DNA of 64,000 bases from Burkholderia sp. USMB20 (GTDB lineage: Bacteria; Pseudomonadota; Gammaproteobacteria; Burkholderiales; Burkholderiaceae): positions 124,001-188,000 of the forward strand of contig NZ_JTAN02000017.1 in the NCBI RefSeq assembly GCF_000949135.2, given 5' to 3'. Positions 46,012 to 53,228 of the stretch are shown here, in pieces; within the stretch, counting starts at the first letter, position 1; the number at the start of each line of letters is the position of its first letter. The notes beneath the pieces were generated by a model. It did no database searches. It saw nothing but the letters and a program-made list of their open reading frames with translations, and was not told the origin of the DNA. The position numbers and the translations under genes are program-made.

Positions 46012-46337
46012 GATTTTCTGCGGCCACTCCGCTCTCTCGGTTCTTATTGATGTGCCACGCCAGTCCGGTTTCACGCGCCGCGTGAATCTTGTGTGAATTC
46101 CGGACCGCGCGTCATGCAGACACGCAGTATCGCGATATTCTCACAAGCTGTCGACCGCGACTGAAAATGCATGGCCGCACCCGTCCAGTAACCGATACCC
46201 GTTATGTGATCGATTCCGCGCCGCGTTCTTTTGCGCATGATGCCGCCGGCTCGATTCCGGGTATCCGCCTGCTCCGCGGTCGCAGCCGCGCTGCTACACT
46301 CCCGCCACAAAAAACGCTTGCCCCACCTCGGGAAACA
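46012..46337. other. Divergent intergenic region
   Basis: 326 bp holding promoters for the genes on both sides. TTGTGTGAAT near 46089 and ATTCTCACAA near 46136 form a one-mismatch inverted pair with a wide spacer. No gene. Confidence 0.45.
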
Positions 46338-46802
46338 ATGACAGTCGCTCGGGCACAACATGACGGCGTCGATGTCTGGATCATCCAGCTTCCGGGACAC
46401 CCCGCCTATGCCTATACACATCTCAAACGGGTATTCGCGTCCGACGACTCGCGGCATCGCGTCGTGACGGTCGACCTGGCGAAGCTGCTCGCGTGCGCCG
46501 ATCGCGACACGACCGACTATGTGCTGCCGTCGGTTCAATACTGGGCGCCCGGCAAGGCCGCCGGCATCCGCGATTTCCTCGATCCGGCCGAAGCCCGGAT
46601 TCCCGACATGCCGTTCATCACGTTTCGCGAGACGAGAACGCGGACGCTGCTTGGCCTTCCGGGCCTGTCGAAAGTCGGCATCGCGTCGTTCCGGAACGGT
46701 CAGCATCGCGCGCGCTATCTGGCATTTGCAGGGGCAACGAGCCTGCCTGTCGAGGTGCATGAAACGGAGGCAGATTTGCTCGTGCGGTATTGCGGCGAGT
46801 AG
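46338..46802 (+). CDS. Hypothetical protein, possibly ParB/Srx-like (fertility-inhibition type)
   Basis: 154 aa from the ATG at 46338. Conserved-looking blocks: VWIIQLPGHPAYAYTHLKRV, YVLPSVQYWAPGKAAGIRDF with LDPAEARIPDMP, and FRNGQHRARYLAFAGATSLP. The NGxHR-like block followed by an Ala-rich helix recalls the ParB/sulfiredoxin fold found in plasmid fertility-inhibition factors such as Osa and FiwA. This similarity is from memory and tentative. If right, it would oppose incoming conjugative T-DNA-type transfer. Confidence 0.5.
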   Translation: MTVARAQHDGVDVWIIQLPGHPAYAYTHLKRVFASDDSRHRVVTVDLAKLLACADRDTTDYVLPSVQYWAPGKAAGIRDFLDPAEARIPDMPFITFRETRTRTLLGLPGLSKVGIASFRNGQHRARYLAFAGATSLPVEVHETEADLLVRYCGE

Positions 46803-46821
46803 CGGACGCGCCGCTTCATCT

Positions 46822-47382
46822 TCAGCGGCATCGGTCGTGCAGCGTGCAGCCTTGGGGTTCGGTGCCGGCATCGATCACGTAGATCCGGTCGGCGACCTCC
46901 GTGCGGCCGATGAAGCTGGTTTCGACGCCTGCCAACCGCCAGCCGTTATGCTCGTAGAAGCCGATCGCGCGAACGTTGCCGTCGAGTACCGAAAGATGAA
47001 CCTTGTCCTCGCCGATATGGCGGGCCCATGCGCGAACGGCTTCGATCATGCGCTTGCCGGTACCGCTTCCGTGATGCGCGGGATGCACATGAAGGCAATC
47101 GAGCAGGACGCCGCGCGCCGGATCGACCGGCCTTTCGGCGCTGACGAAACCGACCGGAGCCCCGTCGGACTCGGCGATCAGCACGAGGCCCCACTCCGCT
47201 TCGGCGCGGTCGAAATAGTTTCGCCACCGCGTCGCGTGCTCCGTCGGCACCTCATCGGCGAGATAGGCCGCCGGCAGGATATGGCTATAGGCGTTCTGCC
47301 AGCTCAGCGTGTGCAAGCGAGCGATGTGTTCCGCGTCGTGTGGTGTCGCGTTGCGCAGCGTGATGGTGCGGTTTTCCGGCAT
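46822..47382 (-). CDS. GNAT family N-acetyltransferase
   Basis: 186 aa. GNAT fold: ITLRNATPHDAEHIARLHTL at the start, GLVLIAESDGAPVGFVSAER, the acetyl-CoA loop LHVHPAHHGSGTGKRMIEAV (Q/RxxGxG/A variant) and HLSVLDGNVRAIGFYEHNGW. The substrate is unknown; it resembles RimI/PhnO-like single-domain enzymes. Convergent with the preceding gene. Confidence 0.9.
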   Translation of the reverse strand: MPENRTITLRNATPHDAEHIARLHTLSWQNAYSHILPAAYLADEVPTEHATRWRNYFDRAEAEWGLVLIAESDGAPVGFVSAERPVDPARGVLLDCLHVHPAHHGSGTGKRMIEAVRAWARHIGEDKVHLSVLDGNVRAIGFYEHNGWRLAGVETSFIGRTEVADRIYVIDAGTEPQGCTLHDRCR

Positions 47383-47553
47383 GCGAGGGTCGCTCTCGTT
47401 GTGCGATGGAGGCAGGGAAAGTGTAGCAATCGCGACGTTTCAGCGGCGGGTTGCATAGGGAATCGCGGGCGGCAGTGCGCGTCATGCCGTGGTAATCGCG
47501 TAGTTCACCGTGACGCCTGCCGCTTTCTCCAGTTCCTCGACAGCAGCGCCGCC

Positions 47554-47590
47554 AAAAAAAATGTCCCGACGCCTTCCGGGGCGTCGGGAC
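47554..47590 (-). terminator. Very strong intrinsic terminator with no assigned gene
   Basis: GTCCCGACGCC-TTCCGG-GGCGTCGGGAC (47563-47590), an 11-bp stem, followed on the minus strand by ATTTTTTTT. It faces the minus strand, yet no protein gene lies upstream before the tRNA-His fragment. Confidence 0.9.
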
Positions 47591-47914
47591 CGAACGGCCC
47601 TGCAAAGCTAAGGGCACGAGGAATCGATACATTACATGAATGTAAGACTATTAAGCATTGGCGGCTCGTGCCAAGTCATTGGTTTAATCCGCCAATCTGC
47701 GAGACGATGAGCGAAGCCGGTCGCCGCTTCGCTTCGCGGGCTCATGAGCAGCGGCCGCTTGATGGATCGGCCACGCGCGAGTGACGTGACTCGGCGCGCA
47801 GTCTCAATATCGAAACGGCTTTCGTCGGCTGACGCGAAATGGATGAATGGCGAGCAGAACGCTCTGGAAATGGCGCGGCTCGAATCGATGCACTCGCATC
47901 GAATTTTCCGCACA
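47591..47914 (-). other. Unassigned region, candidate minus-strand RNA
   Basis: 324 bp without a coding frame that has Burkholderia codon bias. Nested inverted repeats: GGCACGAG (47613-47620) with CTCGTGCC (47665-47672) enclosing TTACAT-GA-ATGTAA (47632-47645). TTGGCGG (47658-47664) also pairs with CCGCCAA (47689-47695). With the terminator at 47554-47590 this could be a small RNA gene, or a decayed remnant near the island edge. Confidence 0.4.
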
Positions 47915-47948
47915 AAACAAAACAGGCGCCGAAGCGCCTGTTTTGTTT
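47915..47948 (-). terminator. Original tRNA-His terminator, now stranded at the left island end
   Basis: AAACAAAACAGGCGC (47915-47929) pairs over 15 bp with GCGCCTGTTTTGTTT, loop TTCG on the minus strand, 9 bp beyond the tRNA-His 3' fragment. Before insertion it would have followed the complete tRNA gene. Confidence 0.8.
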
Positions 47949-47956
47949 GAGAATTT

Positions 47957-48005
47957 TGGGGTGGCTGATGGGACTCGAACCCACGACAACAGGAATCACA
48001 ATCCT
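47957..48005 (-). repeat. Left attachment repeat: duplicated 3' part of tRNA-His
   Basis: 49 bp identical to 58634-58682, equal to the 3' 49 nt of tRNA-His from within the anticodon stem to the encoded CCA. The sequences diverge immediately inside (CTTAAG here, GGACTC at the tRNA). This is one product of site-specific integration. Confidence 0.95.
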
Positions 48006-48086
48006 CTTAAGACGAGATTCCCTGATGTTGACCTAGATTTACGAGATTCACTGAATCCTAGACTTTTCGGGCTATCCAGCGAAAAT

Positions 48087-48153
48087 TGCCTACATATTCC
48101 TGTTGAACTACGTTGATTGATTGACCTATACTTTGCCTACACGGTGCCTACAT
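48087..48153 (+). promoter_or_regulatory. int promoter and integrase arm-type sites, left end
   Basis: TTGAAC (48103-48108), 18 bp, TATACT (48127-48132) is a good sigma-70 promoter for int. Three copies of TGCCTACA(C/T) lie at 48087-48095, 48134-48142 and 48145-48153; the last two are 11 bp apart and cover the expected start of transcription. The same pair recurs at the right end, which marks them as arm sites. Integrase bound there could also shut off its own gene (inferred). Confidence 0.7.
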
Positions 48154-48179
48154 AGATTTGGCCCCAACAGGAACAGGTA

Positions 48180-49553
48180 ATGGCAAAGGTCAATTTCACT
48201 GCGGAGCGCGTAGCCTCGTTCGAAGCAGTGCCAGGCAAGACGCAGACGATTTACTGGGACGCGAAGGCTCCAGGGCTCGGCCTGCGCGTGACGCCCGCGG
48301 GCGCGCGTTCATACATCTACGAATCCCGCCTGTTCGGCAAGACAGTTCGCATCACCATCGGCGACTCACGTGCATGGACGCTTGGCAAGGCCCGTACTGA
48401 GGCAGCACGCCTGAAAACGGTAATCGATGACGGGAAAGACCCGCGCGAGCAGGTAGCCGAGCAGCGCGCCGCCCATGAGGCCCGAAAGGTGGAGGCTCGC
48501 CGCAAGGACGTAACGTTGGCGGAAGCCTGGAAGGTGTATATCGAGGCTCGCCGCCCGAAGTGGAGCGAGTTGCATTACCGCGACCATGTAACGCTCGCCA
48601 GCGCTGGCGGTCAGCCGAAGAAGCGCGGCAAGGGACTAACCGAACCGGGCCCGCTCGCAGCGCTGATGCCACTGAAGCTATCGGACCTGAGCGCCGAGCG
48701 CATGGGCGAATGGCTGGCGGATGAAGCCACCCAACGTCCAGCTCGTGTCAGGCTGGCCTTCAACCTGCTGCGCATCTTCGCAACGTGGTGCGAGTCGAGG
48801 GCCGAATATCGGGGGCTCATCGACCCGCAGGCCGTTGCCACTCGCCTTTCGAAAGATGCCCTGCCAAAGCAGGCCGCCAAGACCGATTCCATTCAGCGCG
48901 AGCAACTGGCCGCTTGGTTCGGTGCTGTCCGCCAGCTCAGCAACCCAGTCATGGAGGCGTATTTGATTGGCCTGCTGCTGACGGGCGCGCGCCGCGAGGA
49001 ACTGGCCGAATTGCGCTGGGATGACGTGGATTTCCGGTGGCGCAGCCTGCAACTGAAAGACAAAGTGGAAACTGAGACGGGTCGGGTTATCCCCCTGACG
49101 CCATATTTCGCCAGTGTGCTGCTCGAGCTGAAGCGCATCAACGACACGCCGCCGAACGTCCGGCAGATGCGTAGCCTTGAGGCGAAAGGCGAAACGTGGC
49201 AACCGTCAGACTGGGTATTCGCCAGCAAGACTTCAGGTGATGGCCGGCTCGCATCGCCGAATCGCGCGCTGCATCGTGTTTGCGAGATTGCCGGCATCGC
49301 GCCGGTGACTCTGCACGGACTGCGGCGGTCGTTTTCGAGCCTTGCCGAATGGACGGAAGTCCCGTCTGGCATCAAAGCGCAAATCATGGGTCACAAGCCG
49401 TCTGCCATTGCGGAACGTCACTACAACGTGCGCCCACTGGACCTGCTGCGCATGTGGCACGACAAGCTGGAGGCGTGGATCCTCGATGAAGCCGGCGTTG
49501 AATTCACGCCGGAACCGGAGAGGCCGGGACTAAAGGCAATTACCGCGGCCTGA
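48180..49553 (+). CDS. Tyrosine-type site-specific integrase (P4-like)
   Basis: 457 aa. The N-terminal DUF4102 arm-binding domain (about 1-95) reads TIYWDAKAPGLGLRVTPAGA and SYIYESRLFGKTVRITIGDS. A SAM-like core-binding domain follows, then the catalytic domain. Active-site residues: Arg271 (LLLTGARREELAELRW), His379/Arg382 (TLHGLRRSFSSL), His405 (QIMGHKPS) and nucleophile Tyr415 (ERHYNV). All are present, so it should be active. It catalyses integration and excision between tRNA-His and the circular element. The ATG at 48180 has AGGAACAGG upstream. P4-type integrases usually target tRNA 3' ends, as here. Confidence 0.96.
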   Translation: MAKVNFTAERVASFEAVPGKTQTIYWDAKAPGLGLRVTPAGARSYIYESRLFGKTVRITIGDSRAWTLGKARTEAARLKTVIDDGKDPREQVAEQRAAHEARKVEARRKDVTLAEAWKVYIEARRPKWSELHYRDHVTLASAGGQPKKRGKGLTEPGPLAALMPLKLSDLSAERMGEWLADEATQRPARVRLAFNLLRIFATWCESRAEYRGLIDPQAVATRLSKDALPKQAAKTDSIQREQLAAWFGAVRQLSNPVMEAYLIGLLLTGARREELAELRWDDVDFRWRSLQLKDKVETETGRVIPLTPYFASVLLELKRINDTPPNVRQMRSLEAKGETWQPSDWVFASKTSGDGRLASPNRALHRVCEIAGIAPVTLHGLRRSFSSLAEWTEVPSGIKAQIMGHKPSAIAERHYNVRPLDLLRMWHDKLEAWILDEAGVEFTPEPERPGLKAITAA

Positions 49554-49637
49554 CGGTATCAGGCAAAGCGGCGGCGCGGGTGCTGGAACACTTCGCGCCG
49601 CCTGACCATAACACGACCTATCAGGGAGGTCCGTATC

Positions 49638-49907
49638 ATGGCTAAGCTCAATTCTACGTCGCGCCCCGCCGACGTCGCTCAGCTTCCAACCGTTCACCGG
49701 GCGAAGGGCCGGCGGCGTACGCGTCCGATTGCCGGTCAACCCCTCGCTCCGGTTTTACGTCTTGTGGCGAACGAGAACCACCGGAAGCCGCAATGCGAAG
49801 TCAACGCAGGACCTCAAAAGCTTTACGAGGACCTTTGTGCCGTAGCGCAGCACATCATCAAAATCTCGGACATCCTGTGCGAAATAAAACTGCCGGGGCG
49901 GCCGTGA
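49638..49907 (+). CDS. Small hypothetical island protein
   Basis: 89 aa; GGGAGG precedes the ATG. Basic first half (KGRRRTRPIAGQPLAPVLRL), then a short amphipathic helix (YEDLCAVAQHIIKISDILCE). No family recognised. It lies between int and the next hypothetical gene on the same strand. Confidence 0.55.
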   Translation: MAKLNSTSRPADVAQLPTVHRAKGRRRTRPIAGQPLAPVLRLVANENHRKPQCEVNAGPQKLYEDLCAVAQHIIKISDILCEIKLPGRP

Positions 49908-49971
49908 TACGCGGTTGACTATGCTTCTCGCGTGCATTGCGCGCGCCCAGTAACTTGCCAAGGGGCCGACC

Positions 49972-50439
49972 ATGAGGCTCGAACAATACGAAACGCGCGA
50001 CCGTGCATATGGCGCATGGCACCGCGCTCCTTCGATTCGCCGATATTTGCAGGCGACCCAAGCCGAATCGCTGACGATGGTTGACCTCGATTCGGTGCTG
50101 TTCACGGAGTACGACAACGGCGCCAAGATTCCATTGGCATTGGTTGAAGTGGCTCGCGACATCGGGCAGGAGAAACCGGCCGGAGTGATACAGCATCTGG
50201 CGCAGCTTGCCGACGTACCTGCCTATGTCGCGCTATACACACCATCCGACGCGGCAAATCCAGCGAACCCCAACTGGTCGGACATCATGGCTTTCCGCGT
50301 GAAGCGCTTGTGGCCCCGCCCCGAACCAGGCTGGCGCGTCCTCTCCCCGGCGCAATGGGCACGAGCGCTGGTGCAGATCCGCGGGTGGCAGATGCGACGG
50401 TTCGATGTGCAAGCTGCGGCGAACGACGACCGCTATTGA
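49972..50439 (+). CDS. Hypothetical island protein
   Basis: 155 aa; AAGGGG precedes the ATG. Charged N-terminus (LEQYETRDRAYGAWHRAPSI), then VALYTPSDAANPANPNWSDI and FRVKRLWPRPEPGWRVLSPA, giving a compact alpha/beta appearance with many Trp. No known domain. Genes of this kind are frequent in Burkholderia prophage and island replication blocks, but no function can be stated. Confidence 0.6.
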   Translation: MRLEQYETRDRAYGAWHRAPSIRRYLQATQAESLTMVDLDSVLFTEYDNGAKIPLALVEVARDIGQEKPAGVIQHLAQLADVPAYVALYTPSDAANPANPNWSDIMAFRVKRLWPRPEPGWRVLSPAQWARALVQIRGWQMRRFDVQAAANDDRY

Positions 50440-50560
50440 TGGTGCGTTGGCTGTAGCATCGTGGTTTGCTCCTGCCTAGCTCGACGGAGCGAAGAGCCGG
50501 ACACCTTCACCGGCCTGGCAGGGGCTCCCAAATTGAAGGTTCGCACGTGAAGGTGTGCGG

Positions 50561-52462
50561 ATGGCAAAACCGAATTGGCCCCACTGGGCAGACCCGGACA
50601 TGGAGTTCTGGACGCCCGAACAGGCAATCTGCCTGTCGCTGGACATCGACCCGGACCAGCCTGTTCCCGAACATAAGCGCACGCGCTACGCGCAATGGTT
50701 GCGCGAGTTGCAAGGTGCCATCAAGGCAAAGTCCGAACACCTGAGGGTGCGAAATGGGGAAATCAGGCGATTTGAATTTGTGTTTTGGGCGAGCCAGTGC
50801 AAAGAGTGGCCGGACTTGCCGCCTGAACTGCTGAGTATTGCAGAGCTACCCATTCCAGAGATAGGCGAGCCGCGCCAAGGGCCGCATGCTGCGGACCGGG
50901 TTGATACCCGTGACAACCGGTGGCGGAATTTTTCTCTGGAGGATGGTGATGCGCCGGCCATCGACTGTGAGAAATACATTGAAGCGCTCGTCCGCGCGAA
51001 ATACCAGGACGGTCCCGACCTGGCTCCCGAAGAGAACGACGCCATCCGCGAGGCAAGCGCCGAAGTATTGCGCCAGTCCGTCGAAGGGGCGGCGCGTCAG
51101 GGCGTACTGCAACCGCGCGGGCGTGACATGCTGCCTATGCCATCCGGCATCCCAGTGCGCGAGCGGTTCGAGCCATTCAGCAACTTGTACTTTGAGCGTG
51201 AGTCGTTCGTTGCGTTCGCGAATGACGCATGGCTCGTTCGTAAAGCCGAGGACGCCCATGCGGCGGAGGGCGTAGGCCTACCCGCAGAGCGAATCACTGT
51301 TGAAGACCTGGCGTGGATGATTGCAGTACAGCGTGCCGACCAAGGCATCAATCACGCTCACGGCCTTGACGAGCGGGACGGACTGCGCCGCACAATCGAA
51401 ATCGCCTTGCATGTACGGGGATGGCCTCCGGAAGGCATTCCCGGCGTTATCCCGCAGATGGCCGAAATGGCTCGAGCCAAACAAATCGCTTTGCACGGTC
51501 CTATCGAAGCCGAAGCGCCAGAAGTCCATGAGATTTCAGCTTCCCCGGCTGCCTGGTCGCTTTCTGCCGACGACGCACAAAGGGTGCTGGCTTCCTTGTG
51601 TCACTCCGTTCGCCGCTATACGGTCGCGGACGCTGCGGACATTCTTGCCAAGTTGGCTCACCCGAACGATTACATCGCCGAGTACGCGCTGAAGACCTCG
51701 CTGATTGCGCGCATGGAAGACGCCATGCAGAAAGACGAGTTAGTTCCGAACGAGCGGCGAAAAGATGGTGAGATGCTGCTGAACGAGTACAGCATCGATG
51801 AGTGGTTGGCGCGCGAGAGGATACCAATGCGCCTGAGCCCAACCGCGCAGGCAAATCACGAGCAGGCCGAGATGGAAGCCGCGGGCCGGCGCCTGATTGA
51901 TGATGTGGTCGGGATCCTCTCCAAGGAGACACGCACCGAGGCGGCGCGCTGGGAGTCCACGCTCGTGACCGAAATCAGGGGCGGCGCGCTGCCATTGAAG
52001 AACCCTCGCGACCTCGGGGACTTCCTGCCCTATGCGGTTCCGAAGAATCTCCGCACGTTCTATGACCGTGTGAACGTCGCCGACGTCAATAAGCTGCTCG
52101 ACGCGCATCCCGAATGGCGGGTGACTTATCGCTTTCCAGTTGAGGCGCCACCGACATTGCAAGAAGAACTAGATAGCCGATTTAACAGCGCGCGTGCTGT
52201 CAACTCCACGAAACACTCCCTTGGAACGCGCAGCAATCCGCTTAAGGCAGTCATCGATAAGGCAAAGTCCTTGGCGGCAAACCCGAGCGATACCCATTCG
52301 GTTTGGGCGGCGCTCTCGAAATTGGCGCAGGAGAACAACCGGCCGGCTCCGTTGCTGGGCTATGCCGAGGCCGAGGGCGTCAAGTGGGACGATAATGGGA
52401 CCGTCAAATTCTTCACAAAGAAGAACCTCACCGACCGCCTGAGGCGCGCGAACACTCGCTAA
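50561..52462 (+). CDS. Large hypothetical island protein (633 aa)
   Basis: The ATG at 50561 is preferred over a GTG at 50555 because AAGG lies 7 bases upstream. Begins KPNWPHWADPDMEFWTPEQA, then long charged helical regions (KYIEALVRAKYQDGPDLAPE, RIEMALHVRGWPP-like stretches). A winged-helix-like stretch (YSIDEWLARERIPMRL) occurs near 430, and a Lys/Arg-rich end (KFFTKKNLTDRLRRANTR). No P-loop, zinc motif, membrane helix or nuclease motif is visible. It is the largest unassigned protein in the island and sits directly before the AlpA-like gene. It may act in DNA binding or in element-host or element-helper interaction, but that is only inferred from size and position. Confidence 0.75.
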   Translation: MAKPNWPHWADPDMEFWTPEQAICLSLDIDPDQPVPEHKRTRYAQWLRELQGAIKAKSEHLRVRNGEIRRFEFVFWASQCKEWPDLPPELLSIAELPIPEIGEPRQGPHAADRVDTRDNRWRNFSLEDGDAPAIDCEKYIEALVRAKYQDGPDLAPEENDAIREASAEVLRQSVEGAARQGVLQPRGRDMLPMPSGIPVRERFEPFSNLYFERESFVAFANDAWLVRKAEDAHAAEGVGLPAERITVEDLAWMIAVQRADQGINHAHGLDERDGLRRTIEIALHVRGWPPEGIPGVIPQMAEMARAKQIALHGPIEAEAPEVHEISASPAAWSLSADDAQRVLASLCHSVRRYTVADAADILAKLAHPNDYIAEYALKTSLIARMEDAMQKDELVPNERRKDGEMLLNEYSIDEWLARERIPMRLSPTAQANHEQAEMEAAGRRLIDDVVGILSKETRTEAARWESTLVTEIRGGALPLKNPRDLGDFLPYAVPKNLRTFYDRVNVADVNKLLDAHPEWRVTYRFPVEAPPTLQEELDSRFNSARAVNSTKHSLGTRSNPLKAVIDKAKSLAANPSDTHSVWAALSKLAQENNRPAPLLGYAEAEGVKWDDNGTVKFFTKKNLTDRLRRANTR

Positions 52463-52463
52463 T

Positions 52464-52493
52464 GCGCGCCAAGGCGCGCTAAGGCGCGCGCCT
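52464..52493. repeat. GC-palindromes after the 633-aa gene
   Basis: GCGCGCC-AA-GGCGCGC (52464-52479), immediately past the stop, and the perfect palindrome AGGCGCGCGCCT (52482-52493). No T-run. A terminator, an mRNA-end structure or an operator upstream of the AlpA-like gene are all possible. Confidence 0.45.
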
Positions 52494-52568
52494 ATCGGAT
52501 AACGCAAAGACACGCCAAAAAATCCGTATCACCTCAATTCAACGCCACCCGGCGGGAAGGTGATACAC

Positions 52569-52781
52569 ATGACCACGCAGCAAGTTACGGCGGCGCCAGC
52601 GGCCCGCCAATTCATCACGACCGAAGAACTCGCGTCGGCGCTGTCTCTGCGCCCGCAGAGCATCCGCAAGCGCTATATGGAGACCGGCTCCTATCACGGC
52701 GTGAGACCTGTCAAACTGCCGAATCGCTTTCTCGCGTGGCCGGTGGATGCGGTCGAGCGGCTGATGCGCGCGGAGGCGTAA
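52569..52781 (+). CDS. AlpA/excisionase-like helix-turn-helix protein
   Basis: 70 aa from the ATG at 52569 (AAGGTG upstream). It has the compact MerR-like wing-less HTH pattern of AlpA proteins: FITTEELASALSLRPQSIRK, RYMETGSYHGVRPVKLPNRF, LAWPVDAVERLM. AlpA of P4-type elements activates integrase-dependent excision and acts as a directionality/regulatory factor. It is the first gene of a tight cluster: its stop abuts the next start and that gene overlaps the helicase gene. Confidence 0.75.
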   Translation: MTTQQVTAAPAARQFITTEELASALSLRPQSIRKRYMETGSYHGVRPVKLPNRFLAWPVDAVERLMRAEA

Positions 52782-53228
52782 ATGGAAAAGAAAAACGCCC
52801 AATCCAGCAAAGCCGAATCGAGCGCGAACGAACATCGCAATTCTAACGGAGCCCTGCCTACACGCGTCAATACCGTCACAGCGTCGTTTCTGGCTGAACT
52901 GCTGGAAGGCAATGCACTGACAGGTATGGAGGCCGTGTTTCGCCAATCGACAACGAGAGCCGCCGCATGGGTACATTACCTTGAAGGCAAATACGGTTGG
53001 ACCATCGAACGCCGTGAAATTGCAGACGGCACGAACGACGGCCGCATCTCGTGGGTAACGCGCTACTGGCTCAGTGACGAATCCCGTGAGGCCGCGTTTG
53101 CCGCTGGCGCACGTGGATGGATTGACCGGGTGCAAGCCGCCGTCAGCAAGCGACGTGCGAATGCCGACGAGGTGAAAGCCCTGGCCGCTCGCATCAATGC
53201 ACGGCGTGACATGCGAGGTGCCGCATGA
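52782..53228 (+). CDS. Hypothetical DNA-binding-like protein
   Basis: 148 aa; GGAGG within the preceding stop region drives its start. Middle region resembles a winged helix used in prophage proteins: NAVTASFLAEL-like start, NALTGMEAVFRQSTTRAAAW, VHYLEGKYGWTIERREIADG, RISWVTRYWLSDESREAAFA. The C-terminus is Ala/Arg-rich and helical. It overlaps the primase-helicase gene by 4 bp, implying coupled expression and a likely role in replication or its control. No exact family named. Confidence 0.65.
   Translation: MEKKNAQSSKAESSANEHRNSNGALPTRVNTVTASFLAELLEGNALTGMEAVFRQSTTRAAAWVHYLEGKYGWTIERREIADGTNDGRISWVTRYWLSDESREAAFAAGARGWIDRVQAAVSKRRANADEVKALAARINARRDMRGAA

Noticed and set aside
47839-48036. 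Open frame containing a GLEPTTTGIT-like stretch at the left att site
   Set aside because: It is a translation of the tRNA-His fragment, a well-known false gene pattern; the same peptide recurs at the right end for the same reason.
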